Assembly: GCA_013822735.1 (NCBI GenBank)
Contig: PNKZ01000003.1
Location: forward strand, 186,001-250,000
Origin: Pirellula sp.
Lineage (GTDB): Bacteria; Planctomycetota; Planctomycetia; Pirellulales; PNKZ01
DNA length: 64,000 nt
Direction of reading: 5' to 3'
Positions 35,299 through 44,935 of this stretch are shown piece after piece (within the stretch, counting starts at the first letter, position 1; every line of letters begins with the position of its first letter). Below the pieces are notes generated by a model. The model did not search any database and was not told the origin of the DNA. It was given only the letters and a program-made list of their open reading frames with translations. The translations under genes were made by a program, and so were the position numbers.

Positions 35299-36585
35299 TC
35301 AATGTCCGGCGGCGGCCGATTCGATCAGCCGTGCCAGGTACGCGGCTTCCGTTGCGGCGTTGTGTTGCTCATGCGTCCGTCGGGCCCCTTCGGCGCCCCA
35401 GGCTGCGAGTTGTTCCGACGAAGCACGCAGCACGGCTTCCATGGCATCGGCCAACGCCGGCACGCTGCCGGCCGGCACGAGCTTGCCGCAAACCCCGTCT
35501 TCCACCAGTTCGGGAATGCCGGCGACATACGTGCTCACGACCGGGCGATGCAATGCCAAGGCTTCCATAATCACCACCGGCAGACCTTCGGCGAAACTCG
35601 GCAGGACCATGGCCCGCGAGGCGAGGAGCGCATCGCGAACTTCCGCGCCGCTTTTCCAGCCGGCGAGTTCTACCGTGTCTTGCAGGCCGAGATCCGCGAT
35701 GCGTGCTTCCACGACCGAGCGCAACGGGCCGTCGCCGATGATCTGCAAGTGAAATTTCAGCCCCCGATCGACGAGCTTTGCCGCGGCGTCGATCAAGATC
35801 GGCAGCCCCTTTTGTTCATGCAAGCGCGCGATGCAAACCAGCCGCGGCTCCGTGACCGGCGGCGTCGGCTCGGCGGCGTGAAACTCCGCATCTACGCCGC
35901 AACGCACGACGCGCACCTTCGACCATTGTTCGTAGGCGCATTGCCGCAAGAGTTGGCTTCGTCCAAATTGGCTGATCGCCGCCGTGAACGCCGCGCAGCC
36001 GATCTTGTCGCCCAAGTGCAGAAACTCCGGCTTATCAAATTCTTCCGGACCGTGCACGGTGAAGCTGAAGGTCGGGCCTCCCAGCAATCGGCACAGCATC
36101 GCGACGGAGGTCGAGTTCGTGCCGAAGTGGGCATGCAGATGTTCGATCCGTTCACGGCGGAGCAAGCGCAGCAGAATGCAGGCCTCGACGAAGTAAACCA
36201 AGTTCAAGAGCCGACCCCGATCGGAGCGGCGTCCCCAATTCCAAGCCTGACGCAAGGCGGCCCAGAACCGACGGGGCGCCGTTGCGGCGGCGGCGACGCT
36301 CCACGCGATCGCCGCCGGACCTTGTTCAAGAAGAGCGATCGTGCGTCGGTTCTCTTCGAGATCGTTCGGGTCGACAAGCTTGCCGTTCCAACGTCGGACG
36401 CTAAAGCGCCGCACGTCGTAGCCGAGCGCTTCCAGCGCGCGAATCTCGCGGCGGATGAAGCTGTGGCTCGGTTGCGGATACTGATTGACGATGTACGCCG
36501 TGCGCGTGCGCGCCCGAGATGCCGAAACGGTTTCGACTCGTTCGTCGCTGCTACGGCCTACGACTGGTTCGTCGACTAACTGCAT
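35299..36585 (-). CDS. Glycosyltransferase family 4
   Basis: A 428-residue GT-B fold glycosyltransferase. The N-terminal half contains YIVNQYPQPSHSFIRREI, resembling colanic-acid WcaL-type enzymes, and HLHAHFGTNSTSVAMLC. The C-terminal half has the nucleotide-sugar motif LVCIARLHEQKGLPILI and the EX7E-type block SFAEGLPVVIMEALALHRPVV. It would add one sugar to the growing lipid-linked repeat unit at the inner face of the membrane. It overlaps the upstream GT2 gene by 10 bases, which argues for translational coupling. Donor and acceptor sugars are unknown. Confidence 0.91.
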   Translation of the reverse strand: MQLVDEPVVGRSSDERVETVSASRARTRTAYIVNQYPQPSHSFIRREIRALEALGYDVRRFSVRRWNGKLVDPNDLEENRRTIALLEQGPAAIAWSVAAAATAPRRFWAALRQAWNWGRRSDRGRLLNLVYFVEACILLRLLRRERIEHLHAHFGTNSTSVAMLCRLLGGPTFSFTVHGPEEFDKPEFLHLGDKIGCAAFTAAISQFGRSQLLRQCAYEQWSKVRVVRCGVDAEFHAAEPTPPVTEPRLVCIARLHEQKGLPILIDAAAKLVDRGLKFHLQIIGDGPLRSVVEARIADLGLQDTVELAGWKSGAEVRDALLASRAMVLPSFAEGLPVVIMEALALHRPVVSTYVAGIPELVEDGVCGKLVPAGSVPALADAMEAVLRASSEQLAAWGAEGARRTHEQHNAATEAAYLARLIESAAAGH

Positions 36586-37595
36586 GCCGCGGCTCCCTTG
36601 TATTCGATGAGCCGTGTGCGTCGGCCGCGCCAGTGATTCGTGTGAAATTGCAGTTGTCCGATGACAGCCGGAAATTTCCCGACGACTGTAAACAAGCTAT
36701 AGAGCAAGGCGTCGCGGAGCGTATAGCCGCGGCGCAGGCAGTAGCGGGCCACGCGCCAGCCGAGCAGTAGATAGCCGGCGAACAAGAGCAGGCTCGCGCC
36801 GTGCGTCGGCCAGGCGAAAGCAATCGCCGCGGTAGGCAACAGAAGCCCCCAGAGCCAATTGCTGCGCGCCTCACGCGTCCAGTGTCGTTCGGGCGGAGCG
36901 CCATGCAGCGCGGCTCCTTCGGCGAAGGCATGGCCGGCGCGCACGGTCCGCCGCCACCATTGGCCGAAGCGCGTCATGGCCGCGTCGTGCCAAGTCATTT
37001 CGGCGGCGAGGCGTCGCACTTTCCAATCGCGGGCCCGCAAGCGCACGCAAAGTTCCGGCTCTTCCCCGGCGATGAGCGATTCGTTGTAGCCGACGACTTC
37101 CGTCAATGCCGCCGCGCGCATTAAAGCGTCGCCGCCGCAAGCTTTGGCTTCGCCGACGGGCGTGTCCCACTCTAAGTCGCACAGTCGATTGTAAATCGAG
37201 GCCTCGGGCCGGCGTTCGCGACGGCGTCCGCACACCACGGCCAAGCGCTCGTCGGAATGCAGCGCGGCTAAAGCGGTCGCCAACCAGCCGTCGCGGATTT
37301 CGCAGTCGCCGTCGACAAACTGCACGTACTCGATCCCCGGCGCGATCGAGCGAAGTGTGGCGAGCCCGGCGTTGCGAGCGCGAGCCGCCGTGAAGGGGCG
37401 CGTGAGATCGAGTCGCACCACTTCCGCACCGAGGCTACGTGCCATGGCGACGCTTTCGTCCGTGGAACCGGAATCGACGTAAACGACCGCGCCGACCTGC
37501 CCGACGACCGATTCGAGGCACGCGCGCAGCCGCTCCCCTTCGTTGCGCCCGATGGCGACGACGCCGATTTGTGGAAAGCGATTGTCCGGTTGCAT
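36576..37595 (-). CDS. Glycosyltransferase family 2
   Basis: A 339-residue GT-A enzyme. The family opening VVAIGRNEGERLRACLESV, the VYVDSGSTDES segment and the metal-binding VDGDCEIRDGW are in the first 120 residues, and AGEEPELCVRLRARDW carries the catalytic-base ED region. Two hydrophobic helices near residues 245-285 probably attach it to the membrane. It ends inside the start of the downstream GT4 gene and begins 24 bases after the membrane GT2 gene stops, so it is an internal operon gene. Specific sugar unknown. Confidence 0.91.
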   Translation of the reverse strand: MQPDNRFPQIGVVAIGRNEGERLRACLESVVGQVGAVVYVDSGSTDESVAMARSLGAEVVRLDLTRPFTAARARNAGLATLRSIAPGIEYVQFVDGDCEIRDGWLATALAALHSDERLAVVCGRRRERRPEASIYNRLCDLEWDTPVGEAKACGGDALMRAAALTEVVGYNESLIAGEEPELCVRLRARDWKVRRLAAEMTWHDAAMTRFGQWWRRTVRAGHAFAEGAALHGAPPERHWTREARSNWLWGLLLPTAAIAFAWPTHGASLLLFAGYLLLGWRVARYCLRRGYTLRDALLYSLFTVVGKFPAVIGQLQFHTNHWRGRRTRLIEYKGAAACS

Positions 37596-37619
37596 GTTGT
37601 TCGGAAGACTGGGAGCGGG

Positions 37620-38855
37620 TCAGTGAGCGGATCGGCCGGCGATCTCAAGATGCGGACGAGCGACCTCGTGCGTCGTGGCGCCGCGATCGGTGCGAACCCA
37701 GACGGTTTGCCGACGAACTAAGAATGATACGTAGATCGGCAGCTTGCCGACGACGTAGCGCGGGACTGCGGTGATTAGTCTCAGCAGAGAAACCTCGCGC
37801 AGAAATACGCGGCAGACAATCGCCATCGCCAAGAGCAGCGCTACGCCGCTTCCGCTTGATACGAAGAAAGGTGCTAGCCCATAGCCGCCCGCAGCAGCGA
37901 CGGCGGTTGCCGCGAAGACGGCGCACCACAGTGCAACCAAGAGCGAGAGCGGCGGCACGGCCAGATCCAGGGCGGCGAACAGCCATTGCGGCCGGGCGTG
38001 ACGCAGGCCGAGCCACGCCAGCCGTGGAACGCGATGCAGCAGCGTCTGCAGATGTCCATGTTCCCAGCGCGTACGCTGGGCCGTCGAAGCCTTCCCTTGC
38101 GACGGCAGCGACGCCGTTACCAAGGCTTCGGCGCAGTAGCGCGGCGCGTGACCGGCCACGACCAAATCGAACGAAAGTTGCATGTCTTCGACGATGTTGC
38201 CGCTGGCCAAACGGGCGCTACGCAAAGTTTCCCACGGGAAGGCCATGCCGGAGCCGGTGAGAATCGCGGGACCGCCCAGCGTCGTCGCGCCGCGCTGTCG
38301 TACGATGTTCTTCACCGTCACGGCGACCCGGCTTACGAGATCACGGGGCGACGGATTCGGCGGGCAGTGCATGACGTAGCCGGCTTGAATCGGCCGGCCC
38401 GTCGCGGCGCAATCGCCGGCCAAGGCATCGAGCGCGCCGGGACCGAGCGTGCAATCGGCGTCGACGATCACGACGACGTCGCCGGCTGCGGCGTTCAATT
38501 GCCGCACGCCGAAGTCGAGCGCGAAGCCTTTGCCGCGGTCCGTTTCGTGTCGTCGTTCGGCGACGCCGGCGCCGCAAGTTCGGGCCACGTCGGCCGTGCC
38601 GTCGGTGCAGTTGTCGGCGACGACGAGAATACGATCGCCCGGCCGGAGTTGCGCTTGAACGCTGCGCAAAGTCGCGGCCAGCACGCGCTCTTCGTTGTGC
38701 GCCGGTACTAATACGTCGACGCGGGGGCGCGCGCCGCGCGCGGCCGAGCGGCGCGGCAGAAGCGCCGCCGCGCATTCCAGCAACACGACGACAATCGGCG
38801 CCGCCGTGAGGCAGGCGATCGAGAGCAGCAGCGGCGATAACCAGGTGCTAATCAA
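37620..38855 (-). CDS. Membrane glycosyltransferase family 2 (BcsA/HAS-like topology)
   Basis: A 411-residue processive-type glycosyltransferase. An N-terminal helix (LLLSIACLTAAPIVVVLLECA) precedes the GT-A domain, with VDVLVPAHNEERVLAATL, VVADNCTDGTADVA, the DXD-type VIVDADCTL and, in place of the QXXRW box, TAQRTRWEHGHLQ. Three or four C-terminal helices follow. No ATG is in frame near the beginning; a TTG at 38855 starts the protein just before the first helix. The longer upstream frame overlaps the preceding gene and is not believable. It sits 32 bases after the chain-length protein gene. Confidence 0.83.
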   Translation of the reverse strand: MISTWLSPLLLSIACLTAAPIVVVLLECAAALLPRRSAARGARPRVDVLVPAHNEERVLAATLRSVQAQLRPGDRILVVADNCTDGTADVARTCGAGVAERRHETDRGKGFALDFGVRQLNAAAGDVVVIVDADCTLGPGALDALAGDCAATGRPIQAGYVMHCPPNPSPRDLVSRVAVTVKNIVRQRGATTLGGPAILTGSGMAFPWETLRSARLASGNIVEDMQLSFDLVVAGHAPRYCAEALVTASLPSQGKASTAQRTRWEHGHLQTLLHRVPRLAWLGLRHARPQWLFAALDLAVPPLSLLVALWCAVFAATAVAAAGGYGLAPFFVSSGSGVALLLAMAIVCRVFLREVSLLRLITAVPRYVVGKLPIYVSFLVRRQTVWVRTDRGATTHEVARPHLEIAGRSAH

Positions 38856-38887
38856 GGGAGTTCGCGGGGTAAGTGACGGCAGGAGTA

Positions 38888-40918
38888 CTAAACGGCGACC
38901 AGGCCGAGAATCGGCGCGGAAACGTTCTTTAAGGCGTCGATCGTTCGGAGCGCGACCGGATGCGGGCGGCCTCCCTGTTCGGCGACGAAGATCATCGAAG
39001 TCGCGCGGGCGGCGAGCATCTCCAAATCGACGGCATGCTCGACGCCGGGGCCGAGCAGGAGAATGGTCGAGTAGCGATGGCGCAACTCGCTCAGCAGTTC
39101 GCTCAAGCGGCGCGACGCAAAGGCTTCCGCCGGGAGCGACGACTCTCCGGCGAGCAGCATGTCGAATTGCGACGCGGGACGAACCACGTCGCTTGCCACG
39201 AGGTCGCCGTTGCGCAACAGGCCCGCCAGCCCGTCGTGCGCTCCGCGCGGAGCGTGCTTCGACGTAATGCTTTGCGTGGGGTCGAATTTGCGATGCGCGC
39301 CGGTCCAATCGTCGAGCACCGCTTGCTCGGGGTCGACCTGCGGCTTCGCGGTGAGTTCCGCGGCCAGAGCGGCATGGGCCCGGGCGTCGCGCTCGGTTTC
39401 GATGACCAACACCGCCTCGCCGCGCATCGCCAAACATTTCGCCGTGTCCACAACGAGCGGGACCGCGGATACGCGGTCGTCGACGGTTGTGAACAGCGCC
39501 ACCGAACCATCGGCATGCGCGCTTTGTTGAATGCGTAGCGCGAGCATGCGCACGAGTTCGTCGTGGTCGTCGGCGCGGCTCCCTTCCGGGGCTTCGATTT
39601 GCGGCAATTGCGCGTACAGGGCGTCGCTCGACGTTCCGTCTTCACCGCGCCGCGATAGGAGATCGAAGAGGAAGACCGGAATTAGGCAGCCGAGGAACAC
39701 GACGGCGCCCGTCCCGACCAGCAGCTTTTTCTTGTTCGAAGTCACGGCATCGAACGCCGGAGCGGCCCGTTGCATGACGACGAGATCGTGATACTCGGAC
39801 GCGACCAGTTCTTGGAACGAGGCGACTTGGGCCGCCGTGCGCTGAACTTCGGCCTGCGCGGCGACGAGCGCATAGTGCAATTCGTCCCCCTGCGGACGAA
39901 GTGCGTTCAAGCGATCCACTTCCGCCCGACGCTGCGTGAGAAAAGCTTGAATGCGGGCCGTGGCCGCGGCGTCGCCTTCGTCGGCCGCCGCATTCGCTTC
40001 GCCGGCCGGGCGATTCAGATGGGCCGAGAGCGCTTCGCCGAGTTGTTTCATCCGTTGCCGGCGATGTTCGAACGCTTCCGTGTTCTGTGCTTGCAACGTC
40101 TTAAATTCGGTTTCGATGCGATTGAATTCCGCGTCGCTGATATATCGCTTGGCGTGCAGTCGTTCCGCGCGCTCGAGTTCGTTCTTCTTGAGCAGCAAGG
40201 CGGATTCTCGTTCTAGTTGGGCGCGCTCCGCTTCTTGCTGCTCCTGAAGGATGGTGCGGCGCCGTTGCAATTGCTCTTCGGGCGACGCGCGGGCCGAGCG
40301 TTGCGTTTCCAGAGCGGTCTCCACGGCGGCGATGTCGTCGCGCACCCGTTCGAGATCGTCGTCGACGCTCAGCACGATTTGATGCGCCGCGTTGAATTTG
40401 CGGAGGTTCTCGGCGGCGGCCTCCACGGCTGCGGCGGCTTTCGCGGCATGCGTCTCTTGCGCGGCGAGGATATTCGCGGCAGTTTGCTTGCGTAGGTCTC
40501 CGGCCTGTTCGATCAGGCTTTGCATGATCGCGTCGAGCGTGAGACGCGTTCCTTCGGCTTCCGGCCCGCGCATCATGAATTGCAACGTGTTGGAGCCCAT
40601 CACGGCTTCGGTTTGCAAGCCGCCGACGAGCGATCCGGCCGGCGGATGATGGGGCAGCTTCCGGGAAGCGGCCTCTAAGACCGGCTGCGACTTCGCGAGG
40701 CCGACGATCGATGGCAGCTCCGGTTGCTGATATTGCGGGCTGCCGACCCCGGAGCGGTTGTAGAGCATCGTGCCGGTGCAGGTGAACGTCTGCACCGCGA
40801 ACTTCTCCGCCACGAAGAACGCCGCCACGGCGGCCAACCCCGCCGAGGCGATGAGCGACGGCCAGCGACGCCGCAAGAATGTCAGGACTTGATTCGAGCT
40901 TTCGGGTGTGGAGCGCAT
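38888..40918 (-). CDS. Wzz/Wzc-like chain-length protein with degenerate BY-kinase domain
   Basis: A 676-residue polysaccharide co-polymerase. The first transmembrane helix is near residues 17-38 and the second near 410-430 (LLVGTGAVVFLGCLIPVFLF), with a long coiled-coil periplasmic region between them. The C-terminal cytoplasmic domain aligns with bacterial tyrosine kinases (Wzc, CapB) but lacks their working parts. Where a GEGKST P-loop is expected it reads DDRVSAVPLVVD, and the Walker A' strand ends in VIETE instead of an acidic DxD. There is no tyrosine cluster at the C-terminus. It therefore probably sets chain length without kinase activity. AAAAGG lies 5 bases before the ATG at 40918. 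It is the first gene of the exopolysaccharide operon. Confidence 0.85.
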   Translation of the reverse strand: MRSTPESSNQVLTFLRRRWPSLIASAGLAAVAAFFVAEKFAVQTFTCTGTMLYNRSGVGSPQYQQPELPSIVGLAKSQPVLEAASRKLPHHPPAGSLVGGLQTEAVMGSNTLQFMMRGPEAEGTRLTLDAIMQSLIEQAGDLRKQTAANILAAQETHAAKAAAAVEAAAENLRKFNAAHQIVLSVDDDLERVRDDIAAVETALETQRSARASPEEQLQRRRTILQEQQEAERAQLERESALLLKKNELERAERLHAKRYISDAEFNRIETEFKTLQAQNTEAFEHRRQRMKQLGEALSAHLNRPAGEANAAADEGDAAATARIQAFLTQRRAEVDRLNALRPQGDELHYALVAAQAEVQRTAAQVASFQELVASEYHDLVVMQRAAPAFDAVTSNKKKLLVGTGAVVFLGCLIPVFLFDLLSRRGEDGTSSDALYAQLPQIEAPEGSRADDHDELVRMLALRIQQSAHADGSVALFTTVDDRVSAVPLVVDTAKCLAMRGEAVLVIETERDARAHAALAAELTAKPQVDPEQAVLDDWTGAHRKFDPTQSITSKHAPRGAHDGLAGLLRNGDLVASDVVRPASQFDMLLAGESSLPAEAFASRRLSELLSELRHRYSTILLLGPGVEHAVDLEMLAARATSMIFVAEQGGRPHPVALRTIDALKNVSAPILGLVAV

Positions 40919-41382
40919 GGCAACCTTTTCAGCGAGCAATCGAGCCCGCTTATCCTTCGAACGTGGTTACAGACCTTCAGCGGCTACGCACGTCGACGAG
41001 CGAACGAATCGCTACCTCCGCCGACCGCGCCCGTTCGCGTCGCACCGCATGGTGCGCGATCGGAGCGTCTGCGGATTTCAGCAATGTGCGTAGTGGGGAA
41101 CCACTTCTACTCTAGGTTAATTGCGCAGAGTCGGCGGACCGCGTCGGTTTGGCTGCCGGCCTCGGGCCGGCGGCGACTATTTATTGATGTGAAGTCCGTA
41201 CGTTCGGACGATCCGGAACAACCCGACTGCGGCCGCAGCGCGGTGCGATGCCGGCGTTGCTCGTTGTGAATGCATGTATCGTTACAATCGCCATAGATTG
41301 CCTAAACGCTGCAAGCCGGAGGGTCGATAAACGAGGCGGACAACTATCCATTCCGGTCTCCTGCTGCGCGCAGAACTTTTTG
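40919..41382. other. Divergent promoter region of the exopolysaccharide operon and TolC-type gene
   Basis: This gap of about 460 bases separates the two divergent genes. It must contain both promoters. I find no gene, no long repeat and no convincing -35/-10 pair. The frame of the TolC-type gene is open back to 41248 but without a plausible signal. Confidence 0.5.
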
Positions 41383-43644
41383 ATGATCGCGGTACCTACA
41401 ACTCGACGAACGCGGCACGTTGCTTGGGCAACGTACGTCGGTCTCACGGTGTTGTCGGTGCTGGCCGTCTATATGCTGTGGATTGCGGAAGAGAAGCCGT
41501 CGAAACAGGAAGCGGCGAAGCGATGGGAGAAGGGCGCACCGATCGGAGAGGCGTTTCGGCCGCCGGATCTCGGCGTCTCGGCAGCCGAGCCGAACGCGGC
41601 ACCGAGCGAAGCCGCGCCTGCGATGAACTTGGCCATGGTTTCGAAGCCCGTGCCCAAGTTCCTGCGATTCCCGTCCACCGATGTTGCGACGATGGCCAAC
41701 GGAGTGATGGCCGTTCAAGCCGAGCAAACGGAAGCGGAACCGGCATTTACATTGCCCGCATTTCCGCAAACTCCGGAAGCGGAAAGTGTCGATCCGCGGG
41801 CAGAATCGCCGGCCGTTGCCGCGCCGGAAGTTGTGACGCCGCCGGCGGAACCGGCGTTCGTCGCCGCAGCCCCTTCAGCAACCTCACCGCAATCGGCAGC
41901 GCCACAACCCTCGGCCATCGAGCCGGCCGCTTCGCCGGCAACGGTCGCCGCGCCCCGAAGTGCGCCGCTCATGATGCCGCCGGCCGCGGCGCCGCCGCCG
42001 TCGTATGCTCCGGCGCACAGTTTCGTTGCCGAAGCGCCGCCGCCTGCGTCACCGTCCGTCGCGCCGCCGTCGATGGTGATGGCCCCTCCGGCCGCGATCG
42101 TTCCGGAAGTGGTGCCGAGCGTGCCGCTTGGCGAAGGAGCGCCGAGTGCGCTGCCGACGCAGATTCCCGATCCGTGGACCGATCTGCTTCCCTCCGCTTC
42201 GCTACCGCCGCCGGAAGCGGCGACGATTTCGATCGACGACGCTCGCTACATGGCCTTGCGTAACAACAAGGACATCGCCGTTCTGGGGTTCATGCCGCAA
42301 GTCGCAAGCGCCGCGATCGGCGTCGAAGAAGCGGTGTTCGACCCGGTGTTCGGCGTCAACACGCAAGGGGGACACTACTTCCGCCAAACGTCGACGTTGA
42401 TCAACGCGCTCGGCACCGGCATCCCGACGCTCAACACCACGTTCTGGAACTCCCCGGCCGGGCTCAATCAGATCTATCTCGAAAAGCTGTTCGTCACCGG
42501 CGGCAAGGCGCAGATCGGCGTGGGGCAAACCATGACGAGTTACTCGCCGACCGGAGATTTCGTGACCGTGAACCCCGCCTGGCAATCGACGCTCAACCTC
42601 ATTCTCGAGCAGCCGCTGTTTCGCGGACGAGGCGCCATCGCCACGGAAGCGCCCCTGCGCATCGCGCGGGCCAATCAGAATCAATCGTGGAACTCGTTTC
42701 AGGCGCTCGTGAATCAAATTCTGCGCGATGCCGAAGCTGCGTACTGGGAAACCAGCGAGGCCTACCGAGAGTTTCAACTGCGCGACCTTTCGCTGGCCCA
42801 GGCCTTGCGCACGCTCGACCGCGAGCAAGAGCGGATGCGCATCGGCGAAGGGGCGATTCCCGACGTCGCACAGGCCCAAGAGCATGTGGAAGAAGTGCGC
42901 ATCGAACGGGCCGACACCGAAAAACGCTACATCATCGCGCAGCGCGAACTACGGCGTATTATGGGGGTGCCGCCCGACGATCCCCGGCCGATCGTTCCCG
43001 CCACCATGGCCGGCGATGCGCCGCTCGTCGTCGATTGGGGAGCCGGCGTCCAGCAAGCGATGGGTCGACCGGAACTGAACGCACAGCGGGCCGTCGTCGA
43101 AGCGGCCGACGTCGAATACCGCCGCCGCATCAACGGCCTGCAGCCCGACCTCGCCGTGCGGGCGATCTACTCCGTCTCCGGCCTCGATAGCCAATACGAC
43201 GGCTCATGGAGCTCGCTCGGCAGCTGGGACTACAACGATTGGACCGCCGGCGTCATTTACAAACGGCCGTTCGGGCGGCGCGCCGATCAGTCGTTTGCGC
43301 AGAGGGCCCAATCGGTGCTGAGCATGGAAACGGCCCGACTTCGGCAATTGGAGCACGAAGTAACGTATCAATTGGCCGGAGCGTTAGACGATCTGCAGGC
43401 GGCCGAACGGCTGCTGGTGCTGCATCGTCGTCGTCGCGACGCGGCAGCCGTGCAGCTCGAGGCGCGGCGTGAGCTGTACTTCGAAGGGCGTGCGTCGCTG
43501 CGCGACCAAGTCGACGCCGAGGACCGCTACACGGACGCGATGATCGAAGAGGCCGCGGCGCGCGTCGACTACCAGCGTGCCATTACCCGCTGGAATTTCG
43601 CCCGCGGGGCGATCAACGATTCCACGCTCGCGGTCGCCGAGTAG
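41383..43644 (+). CDS. TolC-type outer membrane efflux protein with membrane anchor and Ala/Pro linker
   Basis: A 753-residue protein. Residues about 13-36 (VAWATYVGLTVLSVLAVYMLW) form a hydrophobic helix without a clear signal-peptidase site, so it looks like an uncleaved anchor. Roughly 240 residues of Ala/Pro/Glu-rich low-complexity sequence follow. The outer-membrane efflux domain begins near SIDDARYMALRNNKDIAVLGF and shows the two-fold helical repeat of TolC (GEGAIPDVAQAQEHVEEVRI and the later LYFEGRASLRDQVDAEDRYTDA). It would form a trimeric outer-membrane channel. It is divergent from the exopolysaccharide operon and may replace a Wza-type exit pore, or could export the NRPS-PKS product encoded nearby. 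The start at 41383 was chosen because the helix follows it. Confidence 0.85.
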   Translation: MIAVPTTRRTRHVAWATYVGLTVLSVLAVYMLWIAEEKPSKQEAAKRWEKGAPIGEAFRPPDLGVSAAEPNAAPSEAAPAMNLAMVSKPVPKFLRFPSTDVATMANGVMAVQAEQTEAEPAFTLPAFPQTPEAESVDPRAESPAVAAPEVVTPPAEPAFVAAAPSATSPQSAAPQPSAIEPAASPATVAAPRSAPLMMPPAAAPPPSYAPAHSFVAEAPPPASPSVAPPSMVMAPPAAIVPEVVPSVPLGEGAPSALPTQIPDPWTDLLPSASLPPPEAATISIDDARYMALRNNKDIAVLGFMPQVASAAIGVEEAVFDPVFGVNTQGGHYFRQTSTLINALGTGIPTLNTTFWNSPAGLNQIYLEKLFVTGGKAQIGVGQTMTSYSPTGDFVTVNPAWQSTLNLILEQPLFRGRGAIATEAPLRIARANQNQSWNSFQALVNQILRDAEAAYWETSEAYREFQLRDLSLAQALRTLDREQERMRIGEGAIPDVAQAQEHVEEVRIERADTEKRYIIAQRELRRIMGVPPDDPRPIVPATMAGDAPLVVDWGAGVQQAMGRPELNAQRAVVEAADVEYRRRINGLQPDLAVRAIYSVSGLDSQYDGSWSSLGSWDYNDWTAGVIYKRPFGRRADQSFAQRAQSVLSMETARLRQLEHEVTYQLAGALDDLQAAERLLVLHRRRRDAAAVQLEARRELYFEGRASLRDQVDAEDRYTDAMIEEAAARVDYQRAITRWNFARGAINDSTLAVAE

Positions 43645-43666
43645 CACAAGCGGCAACGAGCGCGAC

Positions 43667-44866
43667 TTACGAAACTAGGGCAGGGGTCAGCCCTGCGCAT
43701 TCGCGGAGGTGATCGATCCGTCGGGCGAACGTTCCTTCGAACGTATGCTGCCGGGCAAAGTCCCAAGCCTTCAGAGAGAGCTTGGCGAGCAATTCGCGAT
43801 CTTCGTGCAACCGCGCGACGGCCGAGGCCATCAGGCGGAAGTCGTCCATGGTCACCTTGCGACCGCAGCCGGCGAGTTCCAATAGGCCCGCCCAGGCTTC
43901 ATTGGCGTAGCCGACGATCGGCACGCCGCAGGCCAAGGTTTCGAGATACGTGCAGGACGGGTCTCCCTGTCGATGCGGGCAGATGAAGAGATCGGTTTCT
44001 TCCTGCAAGAGCGGCATCAGCTGCGTCTTGAAATCGAGGTTGCCGTGAAACAGCACTTCTCCGCATAAGTCATACTGCGCGAGTGCGGCCCGCATGCCGT
44101 CTTCCAGGTCGCCCGCTCCGCAGATGCCGAGCGTAAAGGGCACGCCGAGCCGGCGCAATTCCGCGGCAAACGGCGGGAGATGGTCGGCCCCCTTCATCGC
44201 GATGAGGCGTCCGGAGAAGACCAGCCGCAGCGGTTCCCCTTGCAACAAGCGCGCGAGTCGCGTCTCCATCTGATCTTCACAGGGCATCATGTCGCCGGTC
44301 GTGCGCGTATCAAAGTAAAGCAGCGCCCGCGGATTCAGGTCGCGGTAGGCCTGATAGGTCGGGAGGCCGTTGCATTGTACGCCGGCGGCCGCGCGCACGC
44401 TCTTCACGTTCGCGCGCTCCTGGCTCCGTTCCCACCAAGCCCGGCGCCAACGCCGGAGCGGGTTCCATTCTTCCGCGGCGATAATTTGTTCGCGCGTCGC
44501 CAGCGTGTATTCCGTCGTGCACACAAACGGCGTGCCGGCGCGTCGACAAGCCGCGGCCAGATGATTCTGGCGATGCTCGGCTCCCCCGAGCACCACGGCC
44601 GACTCACGGAGCTCCTCCGTCAGGCGACGATCGCGAAACGACATCAGCTCCAAGCCGAACGGCAACGACGCGGGCACCACGCATTTATTGTCGAGGTTGT
44701 TCGACGCCGCTCGGGCCGGTTCCAAGATCGCCTTCACCGGCCCGTCCCAGCACTCGACGTATTGCGTCATGCCGTCGACGAACTTTTGCGTGACGACGAT
44801 GCGCCCGTCGTTCTTGCGAACGCCTTGTAGCGAAGGAAGCACCAGCAACTGTTCTTTCATCGGCAT
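43667..44866 (-). CDS. Glycosyltransferase (GT4-like)
   Basis: A 399-residue GT-B type glycosyltransferase. The N-terminal half is poorly conserved (VVTQKFVDGMTQYVECWDGPV). The C-terminal half contains LRLVFSGRLIAMKGADHL, GICGAGDLEDGM and the donor-binding CPHRQGDPSCTYLETLACGVPIVGY, where the usual EX7E acidic pair is partly altered. AGGTGAG lies 8 bases before the ATG at 44866; a GTG one codon earlier is an alternative. It faces the TolC-type gene tail to tail and the NRPS head to head. It could belong to the exopolysaccharide locus or glycosylate the NRPS-PKS product; the sequence does not decide. Confidence 0.83.
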   Translation of the reverse strand: MPMKEQLLVLPSLQGVRKNDGRIVVTQKFVDGMTQYVECWDGPVKAILEPARAASNNLDNKCVVPASLPFGLELMSFRDRRLTEELRESAVVLGGAEHRQNHLAAACRRAGTPFVCTTEYTLATREQIIAAEEWNPLRRWRRAWWERSQERANVKSVRAAAGVQCNGLPTYQAYRDLNPRALLYFDTRTTGDMMPCEDQMETRLARLLQGEPLRLVFSGRLIAMKGADHLPPFAAELRRLGVPFTLGICGAGDLEDGMRAALAQYDLCGEVLFHGNLDFKTQLMPLLQEETDLFICPHRQGDPSCTYLETLACGVPIVGYANEAWAGLLELAGCGRKVTMDDFRLMASAVARLHEDRELLAKLSLKAWDFARQHTFEGTFARRIDHLRECAGLTPALVS

Positions 44867-44916
44867 CACAACTCACCTGGGAACGTCGAACCGGCACGAC
44901 CGTCACGATCGGAACC

Positions 44917-44935
44917 GCACAGTGAGCGACTGTGC
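44917..44935. promoter_or_regulatory. Palindrome GCACAGT-5-ACTGTGC
   Basis: A perfect 7-base inverted repeat with a 5-base spacer (GAGCG), about 50 bases from the glycosyltransferase start and 250 from the NRPS start. The form suits a dimeric repressor or activator site. Confidence 0.4.

Noticed and set aside
38856-39437. Upstream extension of the membrane glycosyltransferase frame
   Set aside because: The extension lies in another frame over the end of the chain-length protein gene and reads as Arg-rich noise; the TTG at 38855 fits better.
41248-41382. Upstream start for the TolC-type protein
   Set aside because: The extra 45 residues contain scattered Cys and no signal peptide, and the membrane helix begins just after the ATG at 41383.
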